A stretch of DNA of 64,000 nucleotides, taken from Laspinema sp. D2d. GTDB taxonomy: Bacteria > Cyanobacteriota > Cyanobacteriia > Cyanobacteriales > Laspinemataceae. Below, piece by piece: positions 1 to 10,500 of this stretch. The position numbers and the translations under genes were made by a program. Positions within the stretch are counted from its first letter, which is position 1. Each line of letters opens with the position of its first letter. The stretch lies in contig NZ_JAMXFC010000031.1 of the NCBI RefSeq assembly GCF_025370755.1, positions 1 through 64,000 on the forward strand. The letters run 5' to 3'. The notes below the pieces were generated by a model. The model was not told the DNA's origin. It made no database searches and was given only the letters and a program-made list of their open reading frames with translations.

Positions 1-129
1 CCCGCTTTTTTACGACTTCTCCATTATCTCAAACAATTGCCCCGTCTGGGTTTGACCTCCGTTGTCACCCTCTCAGCCTACATACTTACAGGTATCAGCC
101 TGACTAAGTTTTGTCAGTCAACCAGTTAG
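1..129 (+). CDS. possible C-terminal end of an upstream gene (partial)
   Basis: A frame open from base 1 ends at a TAG (127-129) and encodes 42 residues rich in Leu, Val and Thr, including a hydrophobic run around SVVTLSAYILTGISL. The other two forward frames close earlier or give a less protein-like product. It is followed directly by a strong hairpin, which fits a gene end. The piece is too short to identify, and chance openness is possible. Confidence 0.3.
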   Translation, partial: PAFLRLLHYLKQLPRLGLTSVVTLSAYILTGISLTKFCQSTS

Positions 130-130
130 G

Positions 131-190
131 AAGCAGAGGCAGGCTTCCCCGGGAGTCAGTGTCGGTGAACTCGGGGAAGCCTGCTTTGGC
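131..190. terminator. hairpin between converging gene ends
   Basis: GCAGGCTTCCCC (about 139-150) pairs perfectly with GGGGAAGCCTGC (about 173-184), and the stem extends imperfectly on both sides. It lies between the possible plus-strand gene end at 129 and the minus-strand stop at 191, so it could terminate both. There is no clear T-run on either side, so this may be a structured 3' end rather than a canonical intrinsic terminator. Confidence 0.5.
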
Positions 191-544
191 TTATAAGCCT
201 TGCAATTGGGAAAAGCGATCGGGACAGAAAAGGGCGACTCCAACGGCAATCACCTTACCGCTATAGAGTCCCCGCGCTTGTAATTGCGCTTGGGGGAGGT
301 TTTCTTGGGCGAGGGACTCGGCAATTCCTGTGGCAAAGTCCTCGACGGAAGACCCTGCGGCAAGCGCGTTACACGCATCTTTTCCCAATTGTTCCGCCTG
401 TTGAGTCCCTACCTGTTGATGGATTTGGAGTTCTTCTGGGGTTAATAGTCCTTGTAAAACGGTATCAAATTCTTGAGCATAAGCCGGGGTGAGGGAGCAT
501 AAAACCAGGGAAGTGCTAAGACAAGCCACGGATGTTTTCAGCAT
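191..544 (-). CDS. small secreted DUF732-like protein
   Basis: A 117-aa protein with a clear Sec signal peptide: Lys3, a hydrophobic core, and a cleavage-like site ending PAYAQ near residue 24. The mature part is about 93 residues and contains the pattern KDACNALAAGSS, then a helix, then VGVALFCPD. The two cysteines and the spacing resemble the actinobacterial DUF732 secreted helical domain. The function of that family is unknown, so no activity is assigned. It is a single gene transcribed leftwards and ends at the hairpin at 131-190. The ATG at 542-544 precedes an ideal signal peptide, so the start looks right. The DUF732 resemblance is from pattern memory and is moderately certain; the secreted nature is firm. 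Confidence 0.75.
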   Translation of the reverse strand: MLKTSVACLSTSLVLCSLTPAYAQEFDTVLQGLLTPEELQIHQQVGTQQAEQLGKDACNALAAGSSVEDFATGIAESLAQENLPQAQLQARGLYSGKVIAVGVALFCPDRFSQLQGL

Positions 545-1087
545 AATTTTATGTTAAGAAAGCGGTGATATTCTTTCGACTTCAACGACTGAGCGAGATT
601 AGGGAAAGCTCAACCCTTGAAATTACCTTTGCATTATAGGGGGAACTTGGCAAAATCGGCTTAGGGGGCGATCGCCCTCTTACCGGGTGAATTTGACCGG
701 GGTAAATCCCAAAACTTCTACCCTCGGCTGAATCCAGAACGACGCAAAGGCAAGAGGGGTCTGAAATTTGGAGATTTTTTCCCCTAGACAAGTTGGGTCC
801 GTAGGCTATAGTAGCGATGCAGGCCCTAAATAGGGGGAGTCGCAATCATTAGGTGAAAGTGACCTTGATCAATCGCTCAGGGATCGAGAAGGGCTATAAA
901 AACAATCAGGGGTTAATGGGGTGCATTTCCTGAAGTTTAATGACGGAAAGAATGGAGGTTTGGAAAATGAATACAAGAGAGTCCGGACCGTATAAACCTT
1001 TGCTCTGTTTATTAGAATAGTCCGGTGCTATCCGGGTAAAATTGTTATGAAATTACGCTGACACCCTATCCCTTGTACCTGGAATCT
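545..1087. other. intergenic region upstream of the transporter-cyclase gene
   Basis: Divergent upstream region of about 540 bases. It contains a HIP1 site in a GGGCGATCGCCC palindrome (about 667-678) and an AT-rich stretch with TTAGAAT-like boxes near 1010. I looked for an NtcA site (GTA-N8-TAC), expected for a nitrogen-regulated transporter, and found none. No convincing gene is visible on either strand. Confidence 0.5.
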
Positions 1088-4000
1088 ATGCACCGAAAGT
1101 CCTTGATTAGGATGTTTTTATTTTTCTTGACGCTGGGACTGGTGGTTACCCTCCAACCCCAGTTATCAGCAACCCCGTCTAGGGATGGCGATCGCCTCCC
1201 CAACCCACCCTTAATCTCCCAAATCGTCTCATCCAGCGCGATCGCCAACTCAGCGCCCTCGGAACCCTTACGCTTTCCTCCCACAGGGCGAGGAGTCCCT
1301 AATCCCTTTCCTGCTGTAACTCCTGATCCACTCACCGCCATTACCCGCACTGAGGAACCTCGCTTTAAAGAGGGAGAAGACGCATCCTCAGCGCAACCGA
1401 CCTATCTGACCATTGACATTCTCTGGATTTTATTATGCTCCGGCTTGGTGTTCTTGATGCAAGCTGGATTTATGTGTTTAGAATCGGGACTCACTCGCTC
1501 TAAAAATAGTATTAACGTTGCGGTTAAAAACTTTACCGACTTTGGCTGTTCCGTGGCTTTATTTTGGGCGTTTGGATTTGCCTTGATGTTTGGAACCTCG
1601 TTCCAAGGCTGGTTTGGCGGCAGCGGGTTCTTTTTAAAAACCGATTTACCGGCCTTTGATTTGGCCTTCTTTTTATTCCAAGCGATGTTTTGTGGTACTG
1701 CAACTACCATTGTCTCCGGTGCCGTCGCTGAACGGATGAAATTCGGGTCTTACCTGTTAATCGCTTGCCTGATTTCTGGCGTAATTTATCCCATTTTTGG
1801 ACATTGGGCTTGGAATGGCGTCGATCAAGGCGTGCTGATGGGATGGTTGGGAAAACTGGGGTTTGTGGATTTTGCGGGCTCGACGGTGGTTCACAGTGTG
1901 GGGGGTTGGGTTTCTTTAGCCAGTTTACCCATTGTTGGGGCGCGTGCGGGTCGGTTTCCCAAGTTCGGGAAGGCGGAAAAAATCCACGGTTCTAACCTGC
2001 CCATTTCGGTGCTGGGGGCGTTAATTTTGTGGTTGGGTTGGTTTGGGTTTAATGGCGGCAGTACCCTCGCCTTGAATGAAGATGTATCCCGAATTATTGT
2101 GAATACAGTCCTGGCAGGGGTCTCGGGAATGATGACCGCTTTGATTACCGGCTGGTGGTCCCGGGAGATTCCCGAGGTGGACCGGCTGCTTAATGGGTCC
2201 CTGGCTGGGTTGGTGGCAATTACGGCCTGTTGTCATGGGGTATCGGCCATTTCGGCGGTGACGATTGGGGCGATCGCCGGGTTGGTGGCGATCGCCGTTG
2301 AGTCCCTGTTAATCCGACTCCAGTTGGATGATGCCGTAGGCGCGGTCCCCGTCCATCTCGGGGGCGGAATTTGGGGCACTTTAGCGGTGGCGTTGTTTGG
2401 AAACCCCGAACTGTTGGGAACGGGGTTGAGTCGCCTGGAACAGTTGGGAGTCCAGGTTTTAGGGATTGTGAGTTGTTTTATGCTGGCCTTTGGGATTGCT
2501 TACTTGTTCCTGTCGGTGGTGAATCGATTTTCCCCGTTGCGGGTCTCGGCAGCGGATGAGTATATTGGGTTAAATGTATCGGAACATCGTGCGAAAACGG
2601 AAATTTTGGATCTGTTTCGAGTGATGGATTCCCAGGCGAAAACTCAGGACTTGACCTTACGAGTGCCGGTAGAACCGTTTACGGAGGTGGGTCAAATTGC
2701 TGATCGCTATAATCAGGTGATGAATGCCCTAGAGGAGGCCGTTACGCGGACCGATGCGATCGTCAGAACCGCTACGGATGCGATCGCTACCTTTAACGCC
2801 TCGGATTTTCAAATCATGAGCGTTAATCCTCGGGCGGAAGTGATTTTTGGCTATCAAAAATCTGTCTTATTGGGAATGTCCCTACCCCAACTGATTGAAT
2901 TTGGCCTCGATGTTTTATATTGGCAAGCCGACAAAACCCTCAAAATTGAACAGTTTTTATCGGAAATTGTTGCATCAGGACATCCTCATGAACTCGTGGG
3001 AATTCGCGCTGATGGCTCTAAATTTCCCGTAGAGGTTTCGATTACTGAAGTAAAATTCCGAGACACTGCCTTTTATACAGGAACGTTTCGAGATATTACC
3101 CACCGCAAACAAGCGCAACAAGCTTTAGAAGAAAGTGAGGAACGATTTCGCCGTTTATCTGGGGCAACCTTAGAAGCGATTGTTGTCCATGAGCATGGAA
3201 AAATTATCGATGTCAACCAAACCTGTGTCAAGATGTTTGGCTATCCTTTCTCGGATTTAATTGATCGCAATGGGTTAAGTTTGATTGTCCCGGAACATCG
3301 AGATTTAGTCCTCAAACATATCGTAACGGGGTATGAAAAACCCTATGAAGTGACCGGATTAAAACAGGATGGCACTCGATTTCCCATTGAAATAGAAGGG
3401 CGAGCACTTCCCTACGAAGGGCGGGAATTACGAGTAGCTGCAATTCGAGATATTACGGAACGCAAACAAGCACAAGCGGCATTACGAGACAGTGAAGAAC
3501 GATTTCGGTCCGTGATGGAACAGGCGGCAGATGGGTTTATTATTCATGATTTAGAGGGGCAGATTATTGAGGTCAATCATGCAGTTTGTGATAGTTTAGG
3601 ATACAGTCGTCAGGAGTTGCTCGATCGCTCAATAGCGGATATTGAACAAAAGTTACCCTTTGAAACCCTCAAACAACGCTGGCAGCAAATGAGTCGGGGG
3701 GTTCCCATTGCCTTAGAAGGGGTACATCGTCGCCAGGATGGGACTACGTTTCCCGTGGATGTGCGGGTGGGGTTATTGGAGGCAGGAAACCGTAAATTGT
3801 TGTTAGCCCTTTGTCGCGATATTACGGAACGCAAACAAGCGGAAATTGCTTTACGGAATGAACAAGAAAAGTCAGAACGGTTGTTATTAAATATTTTACC
3901 CGAGGCGATCGCCACTCGACTGAAGCAGGAACAAGGCACGATTGCCGATGGATTTTCCGAGGCAACGGTGTTATTTGCAGATATTGTCGGGTTTACTAAG

Positions 4001-4519
4001 TTAGCATCGCGGGTTTCACCGACAGAGTTAGTTCATTTACTCAATGATATTTTTTCAACCTTTGACTTGCTGGCGGAACGACATGGGTTAGAAAAAATTA
4101 AGACGATTGGCGATGCTTATATGGTTGTCGGGGGATTGCCATTACCCCGGGAAGATCATGCAGAGGCGATTGCTCGAATGGCCCTGGATATGCAGCAAGA
4201 AGTAATTGAATTTAGCACCAAAATTCGAGAACCTTTTACAATTCGCATTGGCATTAATAGCGGTCCGGTAATTGCGGGGGTGATTGGGTTGAAAAAGTTT
4301 ATCTATGATTTATGGGGGGATACGGTGAATATTGCCTCACGCATGGAATCTCATGGCATTCCCGGTGCAATTCAGGTTACAGAATCGACTTATTCGCGTT
4401 TAGAAGGTAAGTTTATCTTAGAAAAACGCGGTCCGATTCAGGTGAAGGGAAAAGGGCAAATGACCACTTATTTACTCAAAAATGAACTGGGTTTCAAGGG
4501 TTTGAAATCATCGTTTTAG
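1088..4519 (+). CDS. ammonium transporter-PAS-adenylyl cyclase fusion
   Basis: About 1143 aa. N-terminal hydrophobic segment (about 8-22), a Pro/Ser-rich linker, then a complete Amt domain (about 105-480). Amt hallmarks include CLESGLTRSKN, the first pore His in VDFAGSTVVHSVGG and the second in VPVHLGGGIWG. Next come a HAMP-like linker (about 500-555), three PAS domains (about 560-930) each ending in a DITxRKQA-type motif, and a class III cyclase domain (about 950-1130). The cyclase has metal Asp965 (FADIVGFT) and Asp1009, and the adenine-specifying pair Lys1005 (EKIKTIGD) and Asp1074 (YDLWGD), so adenylyl rather than guanylyl cyclase is predicted. Likely an inner-membrane ammonium sensor or transceptor that makes cAMP. 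I chose ATG 1088 over an upstream TTG at 1073; ATG 1112 is also possible. Monocistronic and convergent with the next gene. Confidence 0.93.
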   Translation: MHRKSLIRMFLFFLTLGLVVTLQPQLSATPSRDGDRLPNPPLISQIVSSSAIANSAPSEPLRFPPTGRGVPNPFPAVTPDPLTAITRTEEPRFKEGEDASSAQPTYLTIDILWILLCSGLVFLMQAGFMCLESGLTRSKNSINVAVKNFTDFGCSVALFWAFGFALMFGTSFQGWFGGSGFFLKTDLPAFDLAFFLFQAMFCGTATTIVSGAVAERMKFGSYLLIACLISGVIYPIFGHWAWNGVDQGVLMGWLGKLGFVDFAGSTVVHSVGGWVSLASLPIVGARAGRFPKFGKAEKIHGSNLPISVLGALILWLGWFGFNGGSTLALNEDVSRIIVNTVLAGVSGMMTALITGWWSREIPEVDRLLNGSLAGLVAITACCHGVSAISAVTIGAIAGLVAIAVESLLIRLQLDDAVGAVPVHLGGGIWGTLAVALFGNPELLGTGLSRLEQLGVQVLGIVSCFMLAFGIAYLFLSVVNRFSPLRVSAADEYIGLNVSEHRAKTEILDLFRVMDSQAKTQDLTLRVPVEPFTEVGQIADRYNQVMNALEEAVTRTDAIVRTATDAIATFNASDFQIMSVNPRAEVIFGYQKSVLLGMSLPQLIEFGLDVLYWQADKTLKIEQFLSEIVASGHPHELVGIRADGSKFPVEVSITEVKFRDTAFYTGTFRDITHRKQAQQALEESEERFRRLSGATLEAIVVHEHGKIIDVNQTCVKMFGYPFSDLIDRNGLSLIVPEHRDLVLKHIVTGYEKPYEVTGLKQDGTRFPIEIEGRALPYEGRELRVAAIRDITERKQAQAALRDSEERFRSVMEQAADGFIIHDLEGQIIEVNHAVCDSLGYSRQELLDRSIADIEQKLPFETLKQRWQQMSRGVPIALEGVHRRQDGTTFPVDVRVGLLEAGNRKLLLALCRDITERKQAEIALRNEQEKSERLLLNILPEAIATRLKQEQGTIADGFSEATVLFADIVGFTKLASRVSPTELVHLLNDIFSTFDLLAERHGLEKIKTIGDAYMVVGGLPLPREDHAEAIARMALDMQQEVIEFSTKIREPFTIRIGINSGPVIAGVIGLKKFIYDLWGDTVNIASRMESHGIPGAIQVTESTYSRLEGKFILEKRGPIQVKGKGQMTTYLLKNELGFKGLKSSF

Positions 4520-4557
4520 GGGTAACTGATAGCGGGAAGTTGAGTCCCCGATGCGGT

Positions 4558-7500
4558 TTACCAGGGACTGCCGATCGCGGTAAATCCCGACCAATAATAG
4601 GGATGGGATAAGGAGTAATCTCCGACGTCTGACAATTCTGGGGGCAGGGTGATCGCCCCTTGGGAGTGAATCAGGTGATTGGATTCAATTCTCACGTCTC
4701 CCCGTAGCATCGCCAGTTGTGCCTGACGCAAGGCATCCGCTTTTAGGGGAACTAAGTTCAGGTGATGGTATAATTCGGTCATCAGTCCTAATGTGGCCTC
4801 ATCGTTGACGTACCACAGCGAGGCGATCGCCGTTTTTACGCCACTTTTAACCGCTAATCCCGCAAACCCTAATTCCGCCTCGCGATCGCCGAGGGCGGTT
4901 CGGCAAGCGGATAACACTAACAACTCCACTTCAGGCATATTTAATTCTAAGGTCGTCATTTCATCTAAAGTCACTTGATCGTCCCAAAGTTGAATATAAG
5001 AATTCGTGCGATCGCCCGCTTGAAATTCGGCGTGAGTTGCCAGATGAATGATTTTAAAGTTATCTTTTTTATGGAGTTGAGACAAATTTTCTAAGGTAAA
5101 TTCTTCGTTTAAAAATGATTGCCGGGAACCCGTTTGCTCCACAATTGTTGTCAACTCTAAAGGCACTGCCGGTAGAGGAGATTGCTGGGTAAATTTGGAG
5201 GCTCCCATCGCCAAAACTGGAGAATTTTGGAGCGAAACATAGCTTTGAGCGGTTAGACTAAAACTCGGAATTAAACTCAGACTATACCGTTCAATTAAAA
5301 ATTTCTTGCCATCAAACAAGGCAGCAACGGGCAAACTCCGTAATCCCGGATCTAGGGAAAACAGCAGAGTATCAATTTCCAAGTTGTCTAACTCTTCCGC
5401 GACGGGTCCAATAATCCAGTCATATAATTGTTTCGCCGAGGAAAAATAGTTTTTCATATTTTGTCGCCTCGGGTCGGTAATTTCCCATCGAAATGTATTG
5501 ACCACCGGAAACAAAACTTCCGGAGTCGCTTCAAAAATGGTCTTACGAATGGGATTACCGACCGGAGGGACTAAAATGATTTCCAAGCGATCGCCCCGGG
5601 AAATGGCATAAAGAATGGCGGCCTGTTTTCCGGTTTGTGCCTTGAGATTTCTTAACGTCTCTTGAAAGCTACCTAGGGTTAAATTTTGGGAGGGTAAATT
5701 GGCAGTCACACCGAGATAGTCGTGGAATTCTTGATTTCGAGACTCTTCGATCGCCCAGAGAATTTCTTCGGTATTCTGAGTCGCAAATGCCTGGTCCAGA
5801 GACAAGGTAATTTCTTCGTTTGTTTCACCCTCAATCAATGCTTGATGATTCGGGTTAATCAGAATTGCCATTGATCCACTATACTGGTGTTCCTGTTGGT
5901 GAGGAAGCGAGGCCCGATTCATAAAGTCATCACCCAAACCGATATTTCCCACGGTTGCTTTCATTTGTTTGAGAGAGGCCAACATGGCCTTTCCTTTGGC
6001 AATGTCCGTATCCGATAAGTTGGGATTTTGCGTAATCGCCCATTGATACCAAATTGAACTATCAAGGGTCAACATTTCATCCAAAATCCATCCCGGATCT
6101 TCAAGGAGTTCTAAGGGTTGTCCAGAGGAAGGATTGAGGTTAGGAATAGAAACGCGATCGCCGGTTGTACTCGAAGCAGTTGGGTCGGATCCAGGTGCGA
6201 TCGCTGCTTCTCCCGGTTCTGGCACATTCTCCCCGGTGGGTTGGGATACGGGTTCGGGCAAAGTCTTCGTGACTCCCGGTGGCAGGTTCTCGGTTCCTAG
6301 TGCGATCGCTGGCCCTTCTCCCCCCGGATTGCTAATTACTTCCCCAGAAGTTGGCGCAATCGGTTCCGCTACCCCCTCACTTGGAGATAACGGAGGCAGT
6401 CCGATAGACTCCGTGGGTTCCGGGTTGACCCCAATTGGCGATCGCACGGTTTCAGCGCCGATGACTGGATCCGGTCCAGACTCCACAGATTGCTCACTCG
6501 CCGGTAATTGCGACGGCAATATCGGGGCGATCGAGACCCGGGGAATATTTCCTGCCGGTTCTGGCGTAGGCAGGGGTCGGGATGTCGGAGGTGGTGATTG
6601 CATCGGGACCGGCACATTGATCGGGACCGGGGTAGAAGATTCTACCGGCGCTGGAGTTGGTGTTGGCGCTGGTGTTGGCGCTGGTATGGGTGTTGGCGCT
6701 GGTGTGGGGGTAGAGGATTCTACCGGCGCTGGTATGGGTGTTGGCGCTGGTGTTGGCGCTGGTGTTGGCGCTGGTGCTGGTGTTGGGGTAGAGGATTCTA
6801 CCGGCGCTGGAGTTGGTGTTGGCGCAGGCGCTGGAGTTGGTGTTGGCGCAGGCGTTGGTGCTGGCGCAGGCGTTGGTGCTGGCGCAGGCGCAGGCGTTGG
6901 CGCAGGCGTTGGTGCTGGCGCTGGGGTTGGCGCAGGCGTTGGCGCTGGTGTTGGGGTAGAGGATTCTACCGGCGCTGGTGTTGGTTCCTGTATCGGTTCC
7001 TGTATGGGTTCGGGTGGGGGTTCGGGAACCGAGTAAATCCCTATATTGCCTTGGGTAAACGTATATAAAAATGATCCATTACTGATCTCACTGGTCCCCG
7101 TGGTCAAGACACCGGCAGTCCCATTAATGCTGGCATTTCCGACGATAAAAGGAACAATCCCATCGCCCCCATGACGAATTGCGATCGCCCCACTCCCGGT
7201 ACTGCCAATCGTGGAAATACTTGCCTGTTGTCCATTTGCTGCGGTAAATGTCCCTGTAGCGCGGAAATTGCTCCCGGTGGTAATATCAACCGTTCCCCCG
7301 ATCGTCCCCCCTTGAGCATTAATCCACCTCACTTCGATATCACCTTCTGGGTCGAGGGTCACATTTCCCCCGGCCCCCGCCGTTCCTGTGGCGGCGATCG
7401 CCCCGGCAAAGATTGCAGTTTCGGCGAGGACTTGGATGCTTCCGGCATTCAATGCACCGGATGAGTTCAAGTCTCCCGAGTTAATGGTTCCTGGGGCGAG

Positions 7501-10500
7501 AGTGCCATTGCCTCCAGTTAAGGCAATGTTCCCCCCATTTCCCCCAGTGGCGCGACTATCCACGGACCCAATTGTGATATTATTCCCTGTGGCAATGCTC
7601 ACCTCACCCCCTGCGGTAACGCCGGATGTGGTGATATTTCCCAGGACAATATTCCCGGTTGTGGTATCTACCGTGAGATTACCCCCAGTTCCCAAGGTAG
7701 CGCTACTATTGAGGTTTCCCCCGGTGATGCCGGTATGGGCATTCAGAGCGATCGCCCCGCCATTGTCTCCCTGGGTTGTTAAGGGTCCGGTGATGGTGAC
7801 TGACCCCGATGTACTTTCCAGGGTAATGGCGCTTGCGGTGAGATCCGTTGTTGTGATATTCCCCACTGCGGTTACTTGGGTGTTGCCCTCGGTGGCGATC
7901 GGGCGGTTCAGATGAACGGTTCCTGTGGCATCGAGGGTTATCCCCCCCAATTCTACGGCGATCGGTCCATCTACGGCCACATTTCCGGCCTGAATTTCCA
8001 ACCCAATTAGGGGAATTATATTCCCGATCGCCTTGACAATTTGCAGGTTACCTGTGCCACTATTTAAGGTTAATTCTTGCGAACCATTCACGGTTCCCCC
8101 GAGGATAATCGGTCCATTGGCAGCGGATGTATCCAGGGTCAGATTTCGATTCAGTTGAATATTGTCGCTTTGAATGGTAATTCCATTACTTTGGGTTGTG
8201 ACAATATCTCCATCCAGAATCGTTCCAAATGCCGTGGCATTGAGTTCGCCTAAATTAGCAGTCTCTAAGCGAATTGTGCCGTTCTCTGCATTCAAAGTTA
8301 AGGCGCGATCGCCATTTACGGTCCCGGCAAAGGTAATATCTCCCTGGGGCGTTTCTACTGCCGTATTATCCTCCAGAATAATCGTGTTGCCTTCAAAGGT
8401 AATTGAGGAATCATTCACCCCGCTAATCCTACCGGCCAGTTCTACAGTATTTCCCCGCAAAATCAGCGAATCTCTAAATTCTATAACGCCCCGACCTGCT
8501 TCTAAGGTTGTGGTTCCAGTCCCGTCTATCCGTCCGATGGTGATGGAGTTAAACCCCGTTTGCAACAAATCGAGTTCCATTGCACTGAGGGTTAAGGCGG
8601 AATTATTTTCAAAATTAATTCCCCCCAGGTGGATATCTAAACTGGGAGTAAAAGGTTGTAATACTAAATTCCCATTACCCCGGATTGTGCCGCCAAAATT
8701 CAGATCATCAGCGGTTAATGTAATATCATTTAAAGGAGTGACTGTCCCGATACTGGCATTAAAATTAATGCTGCTGTTTCCCGCCGTTACCGTTAAGTTT
8801 TGATTGCCATTAACGGTCCCTTCAAAGGTAATTTCTCCATTGGCAGTTTCTACCGTGGTGGGATTGAGAATTTGAATATCTCCGGTAGTCGAGAAGGTCA
8901 GGGATGCGTTATCCGTGCCTAAGACTGTATGATGCAAATTAATGATTCCTGTTTGCGATCGCACGGTCAGGGGGTCGCTGATGGCAACTTGATTGACATC
9001 AATCGGGGCTGTCCCATCAGTCCGGCCAATGGTAATCGAATTAAATCCATTTTGGAATTGATTTAATTCAGTTAAAGTCAAGTCTAACCCAGGGGTATTA
9101 TTATCGGCATACCCGAGGCCAATGGGTTGGTTCCCGGTGAAGGGTTCTAAAGTGAGGTCACCTGTCCCTGAGACAGGACCGCCGAAATCAATTTCTTCTC
9201 CCCGTAAGCGCCGATCGCCATTTAATAATAAACGGTCCCCGAAGTCGAGGAGAGTCGCGGTGGCATTTCCTGATAAGGTGGTGGGTGTATCGGTGGTTAA
9301 AAGAGTTAAGGGGGTGGTTTCTCCAATATTCCCCTCTAGGTTGATTGTACCCGTGGCGGTTTGTAGGGTTAAATTATACTCCCCATCAATCTCGCCGATG
9401 ATATCAATTGTACCGCCTCCGGCATCAACGGTGGTATCGCGATCCAGGAGAACGGTTCCCTCGATCGCAATGGCATTGCTGTTGGTAATGATTTCATCTT
9501 CCGGGGTAATGATTCCTCCGGCAATCAGCGCGATCGCACCTCCGGTTCCTGAACTACCCAGGGCCGTTATATTTCCTGGGGTAATATTGCCTCCTGCGGC
9601 AACTGTAATATCACCGCCATTCCCCGGCGATGAAGCATTCAGGAGTCCGGTGGTAATCTGTTCCCCAGCATTAAGTTCAATTCCCCCCGGGGCGATGATA
9701 TCCCCGGTGAGAATATCCGTCCCCGCATCAAGGGCGATCGCAGCATTGCCGACAATCCCATCGGGGGCAGAAATTGACCCTGCACCCTCGGGAGTTCTAA
9801 TCAGCAATGGGTCGTTAAAGGTGTGAGAATTGGTAACGGTAACAATTCCGCTACTGTTACTCCGGCCAATGGTGAGGGAAGCGAACCCCGGTTGTAACCA
9901 ACCCAAATCCGTTGCTGTTAGTTGAAAAAGGTTGGAATTTCCTGTACCCGGTCCCGCGATCGCCATGTCTTGGGCCGGGTCGAAGGGTTGTAAAGTGAGG
10001 TGAGTCGTCCCCGCCACGACATCGGTAAACTGAATCCGATTGGCAGTGAGTTCTACATCCCCAGTGATATTAATCGGTGTATTATAGGTTTGAGTGTTAG
10101 TAGTAGTGATATTCTGGGCGATCGCAGTTTGAGCAGCATTCACCGTTAAATCAACTAACGGCGTCCCCTCCCCCACCACAGAACCAATCGTGACGGTTCC
10201 CTGTTCCGTCTGGAGTAACAAACTAGCATCCCCATTCACCGACCCGGCCAGGTTGATATCTCCTTGGTCGAGATACTGTTCGATGGTCAAGTCCTGATTA
10301 ACCTGAAGATCCCCCTCAATGTTAATTGGATTAATATATCCTTCAATCGACTGCACCGAAATAGTTCCGATCGGGGCCGATAACTCTATACTTCCGCCCT
10401 GAGTACCATTGGTCGTAGACCGAGACCAGATGCTTGCGGTCTCAATGTTCCCCTGGGGGGTTGTGAGACGAATGCTACCCCCATCTCCGTTACTATCGGA

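Noticed and set aside
582-845. 87-codon minus-strand frame between the first two genes
   Set aside because: No SD, Pro/Ser-rich random composition and overlap with HIP1-rich non-coding DNA.
850-1087. NtcA-binding site upstream of the Amt-cyclase gene
   Set aside because: No GTA-N8-TAC match found; the closest, near 1036, lacks the second half.
6134-7036. 300-codon Gly-rich plus-strand frame
   Set aside because: It is the antisense of the Pro-Ala repeat tract in the CHAT gene and is open because of the repeats.
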